Below, in pieces: positions 38,095 to 47,793 of a DNA stretch of 64,000 nucleotides. The stretch lies in the NCBI RefSeq assembly GCF_030409755.1, contig NZ_JAUFQE010000002.1:186001-250000 (forward strand), written 5' to 3'. Each line of letters opens with the position of its first letter. The stretch's first letter is position 1. A program made the position numbers and the translations under genes. The notes under the pieces are model-generated. The model saw nothing but the letters and a program-made list of their open reading frames with translations. It had not been told where the DNA came from and ran no database searches. This DNA is from Vibrio lentus. GTDB lineage: Bacteria; Pseudomonadota; Gammaproteobacteria; Enterobacterales; Vibrionaceae.

Positions 38095-40749
38095 ATGTTG
38101 AAGAGAAACTTACTATCTGTAGCGGTACTGGCTGGTTTGACGGGTTGTGCTGTAACGCAAGCACCTGAGCAACAGGTTGTTAATGCACTGGCTGATAACC
38201 TTGATGTGCAATATGAAATTCTAACCAATCACGGTGCGAATGAAGGCATGGCCTGTCAGGATCTAGGTGCTGAGTGGGCATCATGTAATAAAGTGAACAT
38301 GACCCTAACCAATGACGGTGAAGCGATTGATTCGAAAGATTGGACTATCTACTTCCACAGTATTCGCCTTATTTTAGATGTTGATAACGAACAGTTTAAA
38401 ATCACTCGTGTAACGGGGGACCTACACAAACTAGAGCCTACAGATAAGTTCGATGGTTTTGCCGCTGGTGAAGAAGTGATTCTTCCACTAACAAGTGAGT
38501 ACTGGCAACTGTTTGAAACTGACTTCATGCCGGGTGCATTCGTAACTGCGCCAAACGCAGAACCTAAGATGATTGCTTCATTGAATACTGAAGATGTCGC
38601 GTCGTTCGTAACAGGTTTGGAAGGAAACAACCTTAAACGTACACCTGATGACAACAATGTCATGGCAACCGCGGTTACTCGCTTTGAAAAGAATGCTGAT
38701 CTAGTAACGCAAGACGTTTCAACAACGCTTTTACCAACCCCAATGTCGGTAGAAGCGGGCGAAGGTTCAGTGAGCATTGCTGGTGGTATTGCATTACCGA
38801 AAGAGGCATTTGATGCTGAGCAGTTCGCTGCAATTGAAGAACGTGCAGATGTGGTAAACGTAGATGTGAGTGGCGACCTACCTGTTAGTGTTGCCGTTGT
38901 TCCTACTCAGTTTACGGGTGATTTAGCAAAATCTGGCGCTTATGAACTAAGCATCTCGGAAGAGGGGATTGCGATTAAAGCGTTTGATAAAACAGGTGCT
39001 TTCTACGCAGTTCAGTCTATTTTTGGCCTAATAGACAGTCAGAACGCTGAATCACTACCACAACTGTCGATCAAAGATGCACCACGCTTTGATTACCGTG
39101 GTGTGATGGTGGATGTTGCTCGAAACTTCCACTCAAAAGATGCCATCCTAGCAACGCTAGACCAAATGGCTGCATACAAGATGAATAAACTGCACCTTCA
39201 CTTAACTGATGATGAAGGTTGGCGTTTAGAAATCCCAGGTTTACCAGAGCTAACGGATGTAGGGTCTAATCGTTGTTTTGATTTGGAAGAGCAAAGCTGT
39301 TTACTGCCTCAGCTAGGCTCAGGTCCAACAACAGACAACTTTGGCTCTGGTTTCTTTAGTAAAGCGGATTACGTCGAGATCTTAAGCTACGCAAAAGCGC
39401 GCAGCATCGAAGTAATTCCAGAAATTGATATGCCAGCACACGCTCGTTCTGCTGTGGTATCAATGGAAGCGCGTTACACTCGCCTAATGGCGGAAGGCAA
39501 AGAAGCTGAAGCAAGTGAATATCGCTTGATGGATCCACAAGATACTTCAAACGTGACAACTATTCAGTTCTACGATAAGCACAGCTTCATCAACCCATGT
39601 ATGGAATCATCGACTCGCTTTGTTGATAAAGTGATTACTGAAATTGCAGCAATGCACAATGAAGCGGGTATGCCGCTAACGACTTGGCACTTTGGTGGTG
39701 ATGAAGCGAAAAACATCAAGCTAGGCGCAGGCTTTCAAGATGTTGATGCTCAAGACAAAGTGGCATGGAAAGGTAACATTGAGCTAGACAAGCAAGACAA
39801 ACCATTCCAACAGTCTCCACAATGTCAGTCTTTGATTGCTGATGGTTCGGTGAGTGATTTTGGTCACCTGCCTGGCTACTTTGCAAAAGAAGTATCAAAA
39901 ATTGTTGCAGACAAAGGCATTCCTCACTTCCAAGCTTGGCAAGATGGCTTGAAGTATGTGGAAGAGGGGGAATCTGGCTTCGCTACTGAAACGACTCGCG
40001 TTAACTTCTGGGACGTTCTTTACTGGGGCGGCACTTCATCAGTGTACGATTGGTCAGCGAAAGGTTATGACGTGATTGTCTCTAACCCAGATTACGTATA
40101 CATGGATATGCCATACGAAGTAGACGCAGCAGAGCGCGGTTACTACTGGGCAACGCGTGCAACGGATACTCGTAAGATGTTTGGCTTCGCACCAGAAAAC
40201 ATGCCACAAAACGCGGAAACCTCATTAGACCGTGACGGCAATGGCTTCACTGGTAAAGGTGAGATTGAAGCAAAACCTTTCTACGGTTTGTCTGCACAGC
40301 TTTGGTCTGAAACAGTACGTACCGACGAACAGTATGAATACATGGTGTTCCCTCGCGTACTTGCGGCAGCAGAGCGTGCATGGCACAGAGCGGATTGGGA
40401 AAACGACTACAAAGTGGGCGTTGAATACTCTCAAGATACCGGCCTAGTAAATAAGCAGTCTTTAAACAGCGACTTTAATCGATTCGCGAATATTGTTGGT
40501 CAACGTGAACTGGCTAAGCTTGAGAAAGCGGGCATTGATTACCGACTGCCAGTACCGGGCGCTCAGGTTGTGGATGGTAAGCTAGCGATGAACGTACAAT
40601 TCCCAGGCGTAGAGCTGCAATACTCTGCTGATGGCGAAAACTGGTTAACGTACGATGAGCAACAACGTCCTTCGGTTTCAGGCGAAACTTACATCCGCTC
40701 TATCTCTGAAAGTGGCGAGAAAGTAAGTCGAGTAACCTCAATTAAATAA
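38095..40749 (+). CDS. chb: lipoprotein beta-N-acetylhexosaminidase (chitobiase, GH20)
   Basis: Hydrolyses chitobiose and related GlcNAc oligomers in chitin use. The 884-residue protein has lipobox LTGC (Cys18), an N-terminal carbohydrate-binding domain (about 30-180), the GH20b domain (about 210-325), the GH20 barrel (about 330-780) and a C-terminal Ig-like domain. The catalytic pair Asp536-Glu537 lies in HFGGDEAKN. ATG at 38095 is taken; a GTG at 38086 would add three residues. Size matches the known V. harveyi enzyme. Confidence 0.95.
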   Translation: MLKRNLLSVAVLAGLTGCAVTQAPEQQVVNALADNLDVQYEILTNHGANEGMACQDLGAEWASCNKVNMTLTNDGEAIDSKDWTIYFHSIRLILDVDNEQFKITRVTGDLHKLEPTDKFDGFAAGEEVILPLTSEYWQLFETDFMPGAFVTAPNAEPKMIASLNTEDVASFVTGLEGNNLKRTPDDNNVMATAVTRFEKNADLVTQDVSTTLLPTPMSVEAGEGSVSIAGGIALPKEAFDAEQFAAIEERADVVNVDVSGDLPVSVAVVPTQFTGDLAKSGAYELSISEEGIAIKAFDKTGAFYAVQSIFGLIDSQNAESLPQLSIKDAPRFDYRGVMVDVARNFHSKDAILATLDQMAAYKMNKLHLHLTDDEGWRLEIPGLPELTDVGSNRCFDLEEQSCLLPQLGSGPTTDNFGSGFFSKADYVEILSYAKARSIEVIPEIDMPAHARSAVVSMEARYTRLMAEGKEAEASEYRLMDPQDTSNVTTIQFYDKHSFINPCMESSTRFVDKVITEIAAMHNEAGMPLTTWHFGGDEAKNIKLGAGFQDVDAQDKVAWKGNIELDKQDKPFQQSPQCQSLIADGSVSDFGHLPGYFAKEVSKIVADKGIPHFQAWQDGLKYVEEGESGFATETTRVNFWDVLYWGGTSSVYDWSAKGYDVIVSNPDYVYMDMPYEVDAAERGYYWATRATDTRKMFGFAPENMPQNAETSLDRDGNGFTGKGEIEAKPFYGLSAQLWSETVRTDEQYEYMVFPRVLAAAERAWHRADWENDYKVGVEYSQDTGLVNKQSLNSDFNRFANIVGQRELAKLEKAGIDYRLPVPGAQVVDGKLAMNVQFPGVELQYSADGENWLTYDEQQRPSVSGETYIRSISESGEKVSRVTSIK

Positions 40750-40769
40750 TCGATAAGCAACATTAATAG

Positions 40770-40820
40770 AAGAGCTCCCTCGTTATTATCTTACTCAAGG
40801 TAAAAGTGGGAGCTCTTTTT
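40770..40820 (+). terminator. chitobiase terminator
   Basis: AGAGCTCCC and GGGAGCTCT pair around a 28-nt loop region, followed by TTTTTG. Confidence 0.8.
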
Positions 40821-41125
40821 GTTTAAGGCGAGTTAAGTCTTTCTCTTAAACAGAAACATATAGAAACCGTCTTTGTTTATATCGTCAACAATGCACATAA
40901 GGTGAGTTTCGTCGCAAAAGTGACGGGCTTCTCATTATTCTCTTCAAAAAATAAGTCCCCTATAAAAAACTCTAAACCAAATGTGATTGAACTAACTGAA
41001 TCTAATTTTGCGTCGTAAAATAATGTGATCTTGATCTGTATGTTTTTTCTTCTTGAGTTTTTTATCAATTTTTATATTTTTAAGTGTCTGATTTTAATGT
41101 ATTAAATAACTTGTTCTTTTTTGAC

Positions 41126-41141
41126 AGTGAGAGAGATCACT
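41126..41141. promoter_or_regulatory. CRP-like dyad upstream of the KdgM-type porin
   Basis: AGTGA-GAGAGA-TCACT is a perfect 5-bp inverted repeat with a 6-bp spacer, the geometry of a CRP site (TGTGA-N6-TCACA), 144 bp before the porin ATG. The rest of the 535-bp chitobiase-porin gap is AT-rich and otherwise featureless. Confidence 0.4.
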
Positions 41142-41284
41142 CTGCTTGTTCTTTTATTTTGAAACGCAAATTAATTCGAGCAACATAGATTTCATGCCAG
41201 GGAGGCTACCAACTACTCAAGCGGTGAAGGTGAATGATGTACCGAAGATATGCCGCTGAAAAAATCAAACTAAGGCAGTTTACT

Positions 41285-41998
41285 ATGAAAAAAATTATCG
41301 CTCTAAGTGCTCTTTCTCTTGCTTTCGCTTCTAGTGCTTTCGCTGGTTCTTCTTACGTAACAGGTAACATCCAAATTCACGATGACGGCCGTATCCACGG
41401 TTCTGATATGACTTCTACGTTAGAAGCTGGTCACACGTTTGACAACTCTCTAGGTGGCTTCACGGTTTACTCTGAGTTTGATGGCATCCAACTGGGTGAG
41501 CTTGAAGGCCTGACTTCCGCTGAAACTGGTGGTGCACCAACAACAGGTAACAATACTCCGGGCATCACTGTCGGTGGTGAGCAATCTTTCAACATTACTG
41601 ACAAATTATGGGTTGCTGCTGGTTACCAACACCTATTCTCTGCGGGTGAGAGCATTCAGTTCCGTCCACTAGTTAAGATTGGTTACAACTTCGATAACGG
41701 TATCTCTATCAGTAACCGTACTCGTGCACACATCGATGATACTTCGGCTAATGCTGACACAGACTACCGCATGGATAACCGCATTGCTTACACAGTGAAT
41801 GCTGACCTAGCACTTAGCTACAACAACGTTTACATGATTGACGCTGAAGCAATGGACCACGAGTTACGTGCAACATGGACTCGTCAAGGCGTTCAACCTT
41901 ACTTTGAGTTCCGTAGCCAAGCTAACGGCGTAGACTTCGCAAACGGCGATTCTAAGCAGAACAACGCATTCGTATTCGGTGCTTCTTACGGCTTCTAA
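41285..41998 (+). CDS. KdgM-family monomeric outer-membrane porin
   Basis: A 237-residue beta-barrel with signal peptide MKKIIALSALSLAFASSAFA (cleavage after residue 20) and a terminal aromatic F in FGASYGF, needed for barrel insertion. Alternating strands such as YFEFRSQANGVDF fit the KdgM/NanC porins for acidic oligosaccharides. The ATG at 41285 follows AAGGCAG. Its place after the chitobiase invites a link to chito-oligosaccharide entry, but the two are separated by a terminator and 535 bp. Confidence 0.78.
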   Translation: MKKIIALSALSLAFASSAFAGSSYVTGNIQIHDDGRIHGSDMTSTLEAGHTFDNSLGGFTVYSEFDGIQLGELEGLTSAETGGAPTTGNNTPGITVGGEQSFNITDKLWVAAGYQHLFSAGESIQFRPLVKIGYNFDNGISISNRTRAHIDDTSANADTDYRMDNRIAYTVNADLALSYNNVYMIDAEAMDHELRATWTRQGVQPYFEFRSQANGVDFANGDSKQNNAFVFGASYGF

Positions 41999-42163
41999 GC
42001 TGATTCACTTGGCGTTTAGTCGATTAGATTATTAGCCGAGTGAGCATCTTTGCTAAATAACTTTTTTGTTGAATAACTTCTTAGCTAATTAGCGAGGGGA
42101 ACATAGCGGTACTAACAGCCCGGTTGATACCGCGACAAGATTTGCTTTACTGTCCAAAAGCAA

Positions 42164-42221
42164 AGAGCCTAGCAAGTAAACCACAGTCTTGGGTTTGCTT
42201 AATGCTAGGCTCTATTTTTAT
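42164..42221. terminator. bidirectional terminator porin/DUF411 gene
   Basis: AGAGCCTAGCA and TGCTAGGCTCT form an 11-bp outer stem with an inner GTAAACC/GGGTTTGC stem. T-rich runs follow in both directions. Confidence 0.8.
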
Positions 42222-42246
42222 TGCTGTTCGCAGGTCTATTTACGCT

Positions 42247-42687
42247 CTATTTCCCGTTGTAATGACGGTATTCAAACACCTGACCTTTCTCGTTAAACGC
42301 ATAAACAGAATACTCGTCTTTCTTATCGCCATACTCCATGCCCGGCGAGCCCATTGGCATGCCTGGAACCGCCAAGCCAATCGCATTGCGTGGTGGGTTT
42401 TCTAAAAAGGCTTTCACGTCCTCTGCTGGAATGTGCCCTTCAAATACGTAACCGTCGATCTCTGCCGTATGGCAAGAAGCTAGCTCTGGCGTTACTCCTA
42501 ACTTCTGCTTGATAGGATTCATGTCATCATGGAGTTTCTCTGTGACATCGAAACCTGCGTCTTGCATGTGTTCTGTCCATTCTGTGCAGCAGCCACAGTA
42601 TGGAGACTTATGGTTCAGAACATCAGTAGCGAGAGCTTGTCCTGAAATTGCAGCGAGTGCAGTAAGAGTCATAACTTTACGAATCAT
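42247..42687 (-). CDS. DUF411 periplasmic metal-binding protein
   Basis: A 146-residue exported protein (signal peptide to about residue 21) with the DUF411 hallmark [10 protein letters not shown], a cysteine cluster for Cu(I), and [14 protein letters not shown] near 108-121. The ATG at 42687 follows GAGGT; an upstream ATG at 42699 is possible. Its start overlaps the end of copA by 11 bp, so it is translated from the copA mRNA and probably takes part in copper handling in the envelope. Confidence 0.85.
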   Translation of the reverse strand: MIRKVMTLTALAAISGQALATDVLNHKSPYCGCCTEWTEHMQDAGFDVTEKLHDDMNPIKQKLGVTPELASCHTAEIDGYVFEGHIPAEDVKAFLENPPRNAIGLAVPGMPMGSPGMEYGDKKDEYSVYAFNEKGQVFEYRHYNGK

Positions 42688-45439
42688 GGTTAACCTCATG
42701 AATATGGTTTTTGTTGATATTAGAATGAGTGGGTTTGAACAGTCTTAATCTGTTGGCATTGCTGACTACGGTGATTGATGACATCGCCATCGCAGCGCCT
42801 GCAACGACAGGGCTAAGTAAAAATCCAAAGAATGGGTAGAGCACACCAGCCGCAATTGGAATACCAAGTGAATTATAGATAAAGGCACCAAACAGGTTTT
42901 GCTTCATGTTTCTCACGGTCGCTTGGGAAAGCTCAATCGCGTTACTGACCGATAATGGCGACGAGTTGAGCAGCGTCATTTGCGCACTTTCAATCGCCAC
43001 ATCGCTGCCGCTACCCATTGCTATGCCTATATCTGCTTGAGCAAGTGCAGGCGCGTCGTTAATACCGTCTCCGACCATGGCAACACTCTTATATTGCTGT
43101 TGCAGCTGAACAATGTGTTGAGCTTTCTGCTCTGGTAGTACTTCCGAGATAACCTCATCAATACCGACGCTTTTGCCAATCGCTTGAGCTACAGAATCGT
43201 TGTCGCCTGTTAATAACACAGTGTGAATTCCGGCGGATTTTAGTTGAGCAATGGCTTGTTTGCTATCTATTTTTAATGCGTCTGAAATGCCAAATATGCC
43301 TTCCAGTTTTTGATCGATTACAACGAAGATGGGTGTCCATGCTTGTGTTCGACAAAGCTCGATAAAGTCCGCGCCAATGTCTGTATTGATGTTGAGTTGG
43401 GTGAGGTACTTAAGTGAGCCGACTTGAACGTGCTTGCCGTTAATTATTGCTTGTACGCCACGCCCACGTTGGTTTTCGAACTCGCTATGGGGTAGTGCTG
43501 AAACTTGTAAGTTCTCTGCATATTGGCAAACGGCTTTCGCTAATGGGTGTTCTGACCCTATCTCTACCGAATAGGCGTAAGCCAGCAGTTCTTGCTCTGA
43601 TAAATCGCCATAAAAGGCCTGCTGAACGGTTGGTTTACCTTGGGTTAGGGTGCCTGTTTTATCAAACACGACAGCATCAATTTTGCTTGCAGATTGCAAC
43701 ACATCTGCATCCTTGATCAGAACACCAAACTCAGCGGCTTTGCCAACGCCAACAGTAATAGAGAGCGGTGTCGCTAAGCCCAATGCGCATGGGCAGGCGA
43801 TGATTAGCACTGTTGTTGATACCACTAGCATATAACTGGCACTCGGTTGTGGGCCAACAAAAAACCAAACTAAGGCAGCAGTTGCTGCGATCGCGACCAC
43901 AACAGGGACGAAAACGGCAGAGATAGAGTCAGCGAGCTTAGCAATCGCAGGCTTGCTGCTTTGTGCTTGGCGAACCATCTGAATGATTCGAGCCAACATG
44001 GTGCTTGAGCCAATTCCCGTGGCTTCAATGATCAGGCTGCCATCACCATTAATGGTACCGGCTGAAACGCCATCATTAATCGATTTAACGTTAGGAAGCG
44101 GTTCGCCAGTCAGCATCGACTCATCGATATAAGATTCGCCAGATACGACGACACCATCGACAGGGACTTTTTCTCCCGGTTTCACTCGTACTTGCATACT
44201 GACTTGAATAGCTTCGACGGCGATGGTTTGTTCTTTACCATCGACGATAACCACCGCTTTTTGAGGCTGTAAATTAATCAGTGCCTGCAAAGATTTGGTG
44301 GTGCGTGCCTTGGCTTTGGCTTCAATGTAGTGACCCAAAGAAATAAGGCCAACAATCATGGCGCTCGCTTCAAAATAGACATGGCGCGATGGTTCTGGGA
44401 ACCATGATGGAATTAGCACAACCAGCATTGAGTAGAACCACGCGGCGCCAGTGCCTAAAGCAACTAACGTATCCATTGTTGCGCGCTTGTGCATCAGTGA
44501 TTGCCAAGCGTTAGTGAAGAAGCTGCGTCCTGAAGTGGCTAGCAGTACCAAACAGACGAAACCGACCAATCCCCAAGCCAGTTGGTCGTTAAATGTAGCA
44601 ATAGTCATGCTGCCACCGAACAGACCCCACGCCATCAGTGGAGCACCGATAAGCAGCGCGCTTACTGAATTCTTTAGGAAAGCTTTTTGGGTACGAAGTT
44701 GTTGCTCTTGCTGTTTTTGTTGTTGAGTTGCCGCGTCATCAACGAACTCCGCACCATAACCTGCGGTTTTTACCGATTCTATGAGAGCGCTTTCGATGAC
44801 GTCTCGTGTTTTAGACGTGAAGACCAAGGCTGTCTGTTCTGCGAGATTGATCTGAGCTTGGTCGACGAACTCATTCTTTTTCAGTGCTTTCTCTACCGAA
44901 GAAACACAACTCGCACACGTCATTCCCTCAAGAACAAGGTGATAAGTATATTGGCTAGCAGCAGGTTTATCTTGGGTCGGTTCCACTGGCGCTGTTTTTT
45001 TATCGTCTTCTGAATCTGAATCTGAATCTGAATTAGATAAAGGCTCATTAACCTCAGAGTAGGAAGCCGCGTGATAACCTACGCTTTCGATCAACTCAAT
45101 AAGCTCGGATTCTGAAAGCAGAGTAACCAATGACAATTCATGTTTGCTGATTTCTAGCTCTGAGATTTGCTCGGTTTGTTCAAGTGCTTGAGTCAGCTTG
45201 CTCACGCACTTACCGCAGCTAAGACCGGATAACGAAAGGTGCAGCTTATTGCCCATGCTATAACCAAGCGTCGCCAACTGTTCACTGAGTAGAACGTAAT
45301 TAATTGGAGTCGAAATATCGATGTATGTCGGCGATATATCATTGATCGTCGTATTGTCGAGTTCGCCAAACAGTGTGCGAACTTTCTTCGCACAACCCAT
45401 GCAATTTAGGCCGTTGAGCGCGGTTGTGTAATGGTTCAT
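42677..45439 (-). CDS. copA: Cu(+)-exporting P1B-type ATPase CopA
   Basis: Pumps Cu(I) out of the cytosol. From ATG at 45439 the product is 920 residues with three N-terminal HMA domains (CxxC at 13/16, 75/78 and 175/178), an acidic Ser-Asp linker near 136-145, eight membrane helices, the CPC metal site at 549-551, phosphorylated Asp593 in DKTGTLTQG and [10 protein letters not shown]. Three HMA domains is one more than E. coli CopA. A start at 45502 would lie inside the promoter and is rejected. Confidence 0.96.
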   Translation of the reverse strand: MNHYTTALNGLNCMGCAKKVRTLFGELDNTTINDISPTYIDISTPINYVLLSEQLATLGYSMGNKLHLSLSGLSCGKCVSKLTQALEQTEQISELEISKHELSLVTLLSESELIELIESVGYHAASYSEVNEPLSNSDSDSDSEDDKKTAPVEPTQDKPAASQYTYHLVLEGMTCASCVSSVEKALKKNEFVDQAQINLAEQTALVFTSKTRDVIESALIESVKTAGYGAEFVDDAATQQQKQQEQQLRTQKAFLKNSVSALLIGAPLMAWGLFGGSMTIATFNDQLAWGLVGFVCLVLLATSGRSFFTNAWQSLMHKRATMDTLVALGTGAAWFYSMLVVLIPSWFPEPSRHVYFEASAMIVGLISLGHYIEAKAKARTTKSLQALINLQPQKAVVIVDGKEQTIAVEAIQVSMQVRVKPGEKVPVDGVVVSGESYIDESMLTGEPLPNVKSINDGVSAGTINGDGSLIIEATGIGSSTMLARIIQMVRQAQSSKPAIAKLADSISAVFVPVVVAIAATAALVWFFVGPQPSASYMLVVSTTVLIIACPCALGLATPLSITVGVGKAAEFGVLIKDADVLQSASKIDAVVFDKTGTLTQGKPTVQQAFYGDLSEQELLAYAYSVEIGSEHPLAKAVCQYAENLQVSALPHSEFENQRGRGVQAIINGKHVQVGSLKYLTQLNINTDIGADFIELCRTQAWTPIFVVIDQKLEGIFGISDALKIDSKQAIAQLKSAGIHTVLLTGDNDSVAQAIGKSVGIDEVISEVLPEQKAQHIVQLQQQYKSVAMVGDGINDAPALAQADIGIAMGSGSDVAIESAQMTLLNSSPLSVSNAIELSQATVRNMKQNLFGAFIYNSLGIPIAAGVLYPFFGFLLSPVVAGAAMAMSSITVVSNANRLRLFKPTHSNINKNHIHEVNHDS

Positions 45440-45467
45440 ATCGATACTCCAATTCTCATCTACGCCT

Positions 45468-45498
45468 AACATAAACCTTCCCGTAAGGGTAAGGTCAA
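45468..45498 (-). promoter_or_regulatory. CueR-type promoter of copA
   Basis: On the minus strand TTGACC (45493-45498) and TATGTT (45468-45473) are separated by 19 bp. The spacer holds the dyad ACCTTACCCTTACGGGAAGG, very close to the E. coli copA operator. The over-long spacer is the mark of MerR-family activated promoters. Confidence 0.9.
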
Positions 45499-45688
45499 AC
45501 ATAAATTCAAGAATTTGATCTTAGTGGCATATGAATGGGTGGGGTACGTTGATGAAATAAGCGGGAGTTAAAGAAAAGCGTGGCTATAATTTATTGGCTC
45601 AGGCTATAGATTTGCTACATCGAAGCTGAATTTGGCCTTTCTACAGTGGCTTTCGCACAAGATCCGCGCATTAATCATTCACTACTGA

Positions 45689-45716
45689 TTGTAGATTTAA
45701 GCGGTGGTGATAAAAT
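45689..45716 (+). promoter_or_regulatory. candidate gltX promoter
   Basis: TTGTAG (45689-45694) and TAAAAT (45711-45716) are 16 bp apart, with a G/C-rich AGCGCCC discriminator after the -10. It lies 87 bp before gltX. The rest of the copA-gltX gap shows nothing clear. Confidence 0.45.
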
Positions 45717-45803
45717 AGCGCCCAAAATTTAGTGATATTTGGCTATTACAGACTTTGTATTAGACCCCACTAAAAGAATCACCTACATAATCAAGGTATT
45801 TAA

Positions 45804-47231
45804 ATGACGGTTAAAACTCGTTTTGCTCCTAGCCCAACTGGCTATCTTCACGTTGGTGGTGCACGTACTGCACTTTACTCTTGGCTATTCGCTAAGAACC
45901 AAGGTGGTGAATTCGTTCTACGTATCGAAGACACGGACCTTGAGCGTAACTCTCAAGAAGCGGTTGATGCAATTCTAGAAGGCATGCAATGGATGGGTAT
46001 GGAATGGGATGAAGGTCCTTACTACCAATCTAAGCGTTTTGACCGTTACAACGAAATGGTTGATAAGCTACTTGCTGAAGACAAAGCATTCAAATGCTAC
46101 GCGTCTAAAGAGCTGCTTGACGAAATTCGTACAGAGCAAGAAGAAAACAAAGAAATGGCTCGTTACGATGCGAACCACCCTAAAATTGTTGCAGCAAACG
46201 AAGCAGCGAAAGAAGGTGATGCGTGCGTTATCCGTTTCCGTAACCCTAAAGAAGGCAGCGTAGTATTTGATGACCAAATTCGTGGTCGCATTGAAATTTC
46301 TAACAGCCAACTTGATGACCTAATCATTCGTCGTACAGACGGTGCTCCAACTTACAACTTCGTAGTTGTAGTGGATGACTGGGATATGGGTATTACACAC
46401 GTTGTTCGTGGTGAAGACCACATCAACAACACACCTCGTCAAATCAACATCTACGAAGCACTAGGCGCGCCAGTTCCAACTTTCGCTCACTGTGCAATGA
46501 TTCTTGGTGATGACGGTGCGAAACTTTCTAAGCGTCACGGTGCTGTTTCTGTAATGCAATACCGCGACGAAGGTTACCTACCAAATGCACTGAACAACTA
46601 CCTAGTTCGTTTAGGTTGGTCTCACGGTGACCAAGAGATCTTCTCTCAAGAAGAGATGATTGAGTTCTTCAGCCTTAAAGCCATCAGCAAGTCTGCATCT
46701 GCATTCAACACTGAAAAGCTACTTTGGTTGAACAACCACTACATCAAGACTTCTGAGCCTGAGTACGTTGCAAAATACCTGCAATGGCACCTAGACGCAC
46801 AGAAGATCGATACAACAAACGGCCCAGCGATCACTGAAGTGATCAAGCTAGTTGGCGAGCGTTGTAACACGCTTATCGAACTTGCTGAGCAGTCTCGTTA
46901 CTTCTACGAAGACTTCTCTGAGTTTGAAGCTGGCGCAGCTAAGAAGCACCTACGTGGTGTTGCTAAAGGCCCACTAGAACTTGCTCTTGCTAAGGTTGAA
47001 GCGCTTGAAGATTTCACTACTGCAAACATCAAAGATGGTGTGATTGCAGCGGTATGTGAAGAGCTAGAGATCGGTATGGGTAAAATCGGTATGCCACTTC
47101 GCGTAGCAGTAACTGGCGGTGGTCAGTCTCCTTCTGTTGATGCTGTGATGGAGCTTGTTGGTAAAGAGCGCGTAATCGCTCGCATCAAGATGGCTCTTGA
47201 GTTCATCGCTGAGCGTGAAGCTAACGCTTAA
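45804..47231 (+). CDS. gltX: glutamyl-tRNA synthetase
   Basis: Class Ia synthetase; Glu-tRNA is also the substrate of HemA in this window. The 475-residue protein has the HIGH equivalent [16 protein letters not shown] near residues 9-24 and KLSKRHGA near 238-245, with a four-helix anticodon domain at the C-terminus. AAGG lies 7 nt before the ATG. Monocistronic, with a bidirectional terminator. Confidence 0.98.
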   Translation: MTVKTRFAPSPTGYLHVGGARTALYSWLFAKNQGGEFVLRIEDTDLERNSQEAVDAILEGMQWMGMEWDEGPYYQSKRFDRYNEMVDKLLAEDKAFKCYASKELLDEIRTEQEENKEMARYDANHPKIVAANEAAKEGDACVIRFRNPKEGSVVFDDQIRGRIEISNSQLDDLIIRRTDGAPTYNFVVVVDDWDMGITHVVRGEDHINNTPRQINIYEALGAPVPTFAHCAMILGDDGAKLSKRHGAVSVMQYRDEGYLPNALNNYLVRLGWSHGDQEIFSQEEMIEFFSLKAISKSASAFNTEKLLWLNNHYIKTSEPEYVAKYLQWHLDAQKIDTTNGPAITEVIKLVGERCNTLIELAEQSRYFYEDFSEFEAGAAKKHLRGVAKGPLELALAKVEALEDFTTANIKDGVIAAVCEELEIGMGKIGMPLRVAVTGGGQSPSVDAVMELVGKERVIARIKMALEFIAEREANA

Positions 47232-47250
47232 TTGAGCGATTGCTAGAATC

Positions 47251-47287
47251 AAAAAAGGGTCAGTAACTTGGTTACTGACCCTTTTTA
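47251..47287. terminator. bidirectional terminator gltX/APE operon
   Basis: AAAAAAGGGTCAGTAAC and GTTACTGACCCTTTTTT form a long perfect stem. It can end gltX and the leftward-read 47-63 kb operon. Confidence 0.9.
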
Positions 47288-47320
47288 TTTGTCTCGAGCT
47301 TTAGTCTCTGAACGATTTCG

Positions 47321-47785
47321 TTAGAGCTTGTCGTCGGCAATCATTTGAGTTGCTTGCGCGGCTGTTTTCTTATCGAACAAGATATCCATCATCGCTTTGA
47401 TGCGTTCCATATCGTCACCAAACTTAGAAAAGTTTCCGCTGTTTGGCGCTTTGAATTCGACATTGCCTACGCGCTGTTGATCCTGATAAGCAGAGATCTT
47501 TGCGTCAGCCACAAAGGTTCTGAAATCCCAACTCCAACGAGAGATATAATCCAGCGTGATGTCCTCTGGATTATGTTCTGAGCCGTCGGCAACGACTTTA
47601 CATTTGACCTGATTATTCAGACACCAGTCGAGCATGGAGTCGAGGAAAACCGCACGAGTTTTCTCGTCTTCAACAATCGTTACTTGTTCGATTGTATTTG
47701 CTTCTGGTAGTGCGTTTCCTGAATATTTCGGAGCACTACAACCTGCGAGTAAAACGACAACAGCAGCAACTAACCAGTTTTTCAT
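47321..47785 (-). CDS. lipoprotein of unknown family, last gene of the APE operon
   Basis: A 154-residue lipoprotein (lipobox LLAGC, Cys16). The mature part has a Cys pair in LDWCLNNQVKCKVV (about 54-62), SRWSWDFRTFVADAKISAY near 82-100 and a Lys/Ala-rich C-terminal helix. I do not recognise its family with certainty. It starts only 8 bp after the apeR-like stop on the same strand and precedes the shared terminator, so it is very likely co-transcribed with the APE genes. Confidence 0.75.
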   Translation of the reverse strand: MKNWLVAAVVVLLAGCSAPKYSGNALPEANTIEQVTIVEDEKTRAVFLDSMLDWCLNNQVKCKVVADGSEHNPEDITLDYISRWSWDFRTFVADAKISAYQDQQRVGNVEFKAPNSGNFSKFGDDMERIKAMMDILFDKKTAAQATQMIADDKL

Positions 47786-47793
47786 TATCTATC

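Noticed and set aside
41021..41045. Second CRP site (TGTGATCTTGATCTG)
   Set aside because: The right arm does not match TCACA; only one half-site is good.
45440..45502. Longer start for copA
   Set aside because: It would put the start inside the CueR promoter; ATG at 45439 gives the HMA domain at once.
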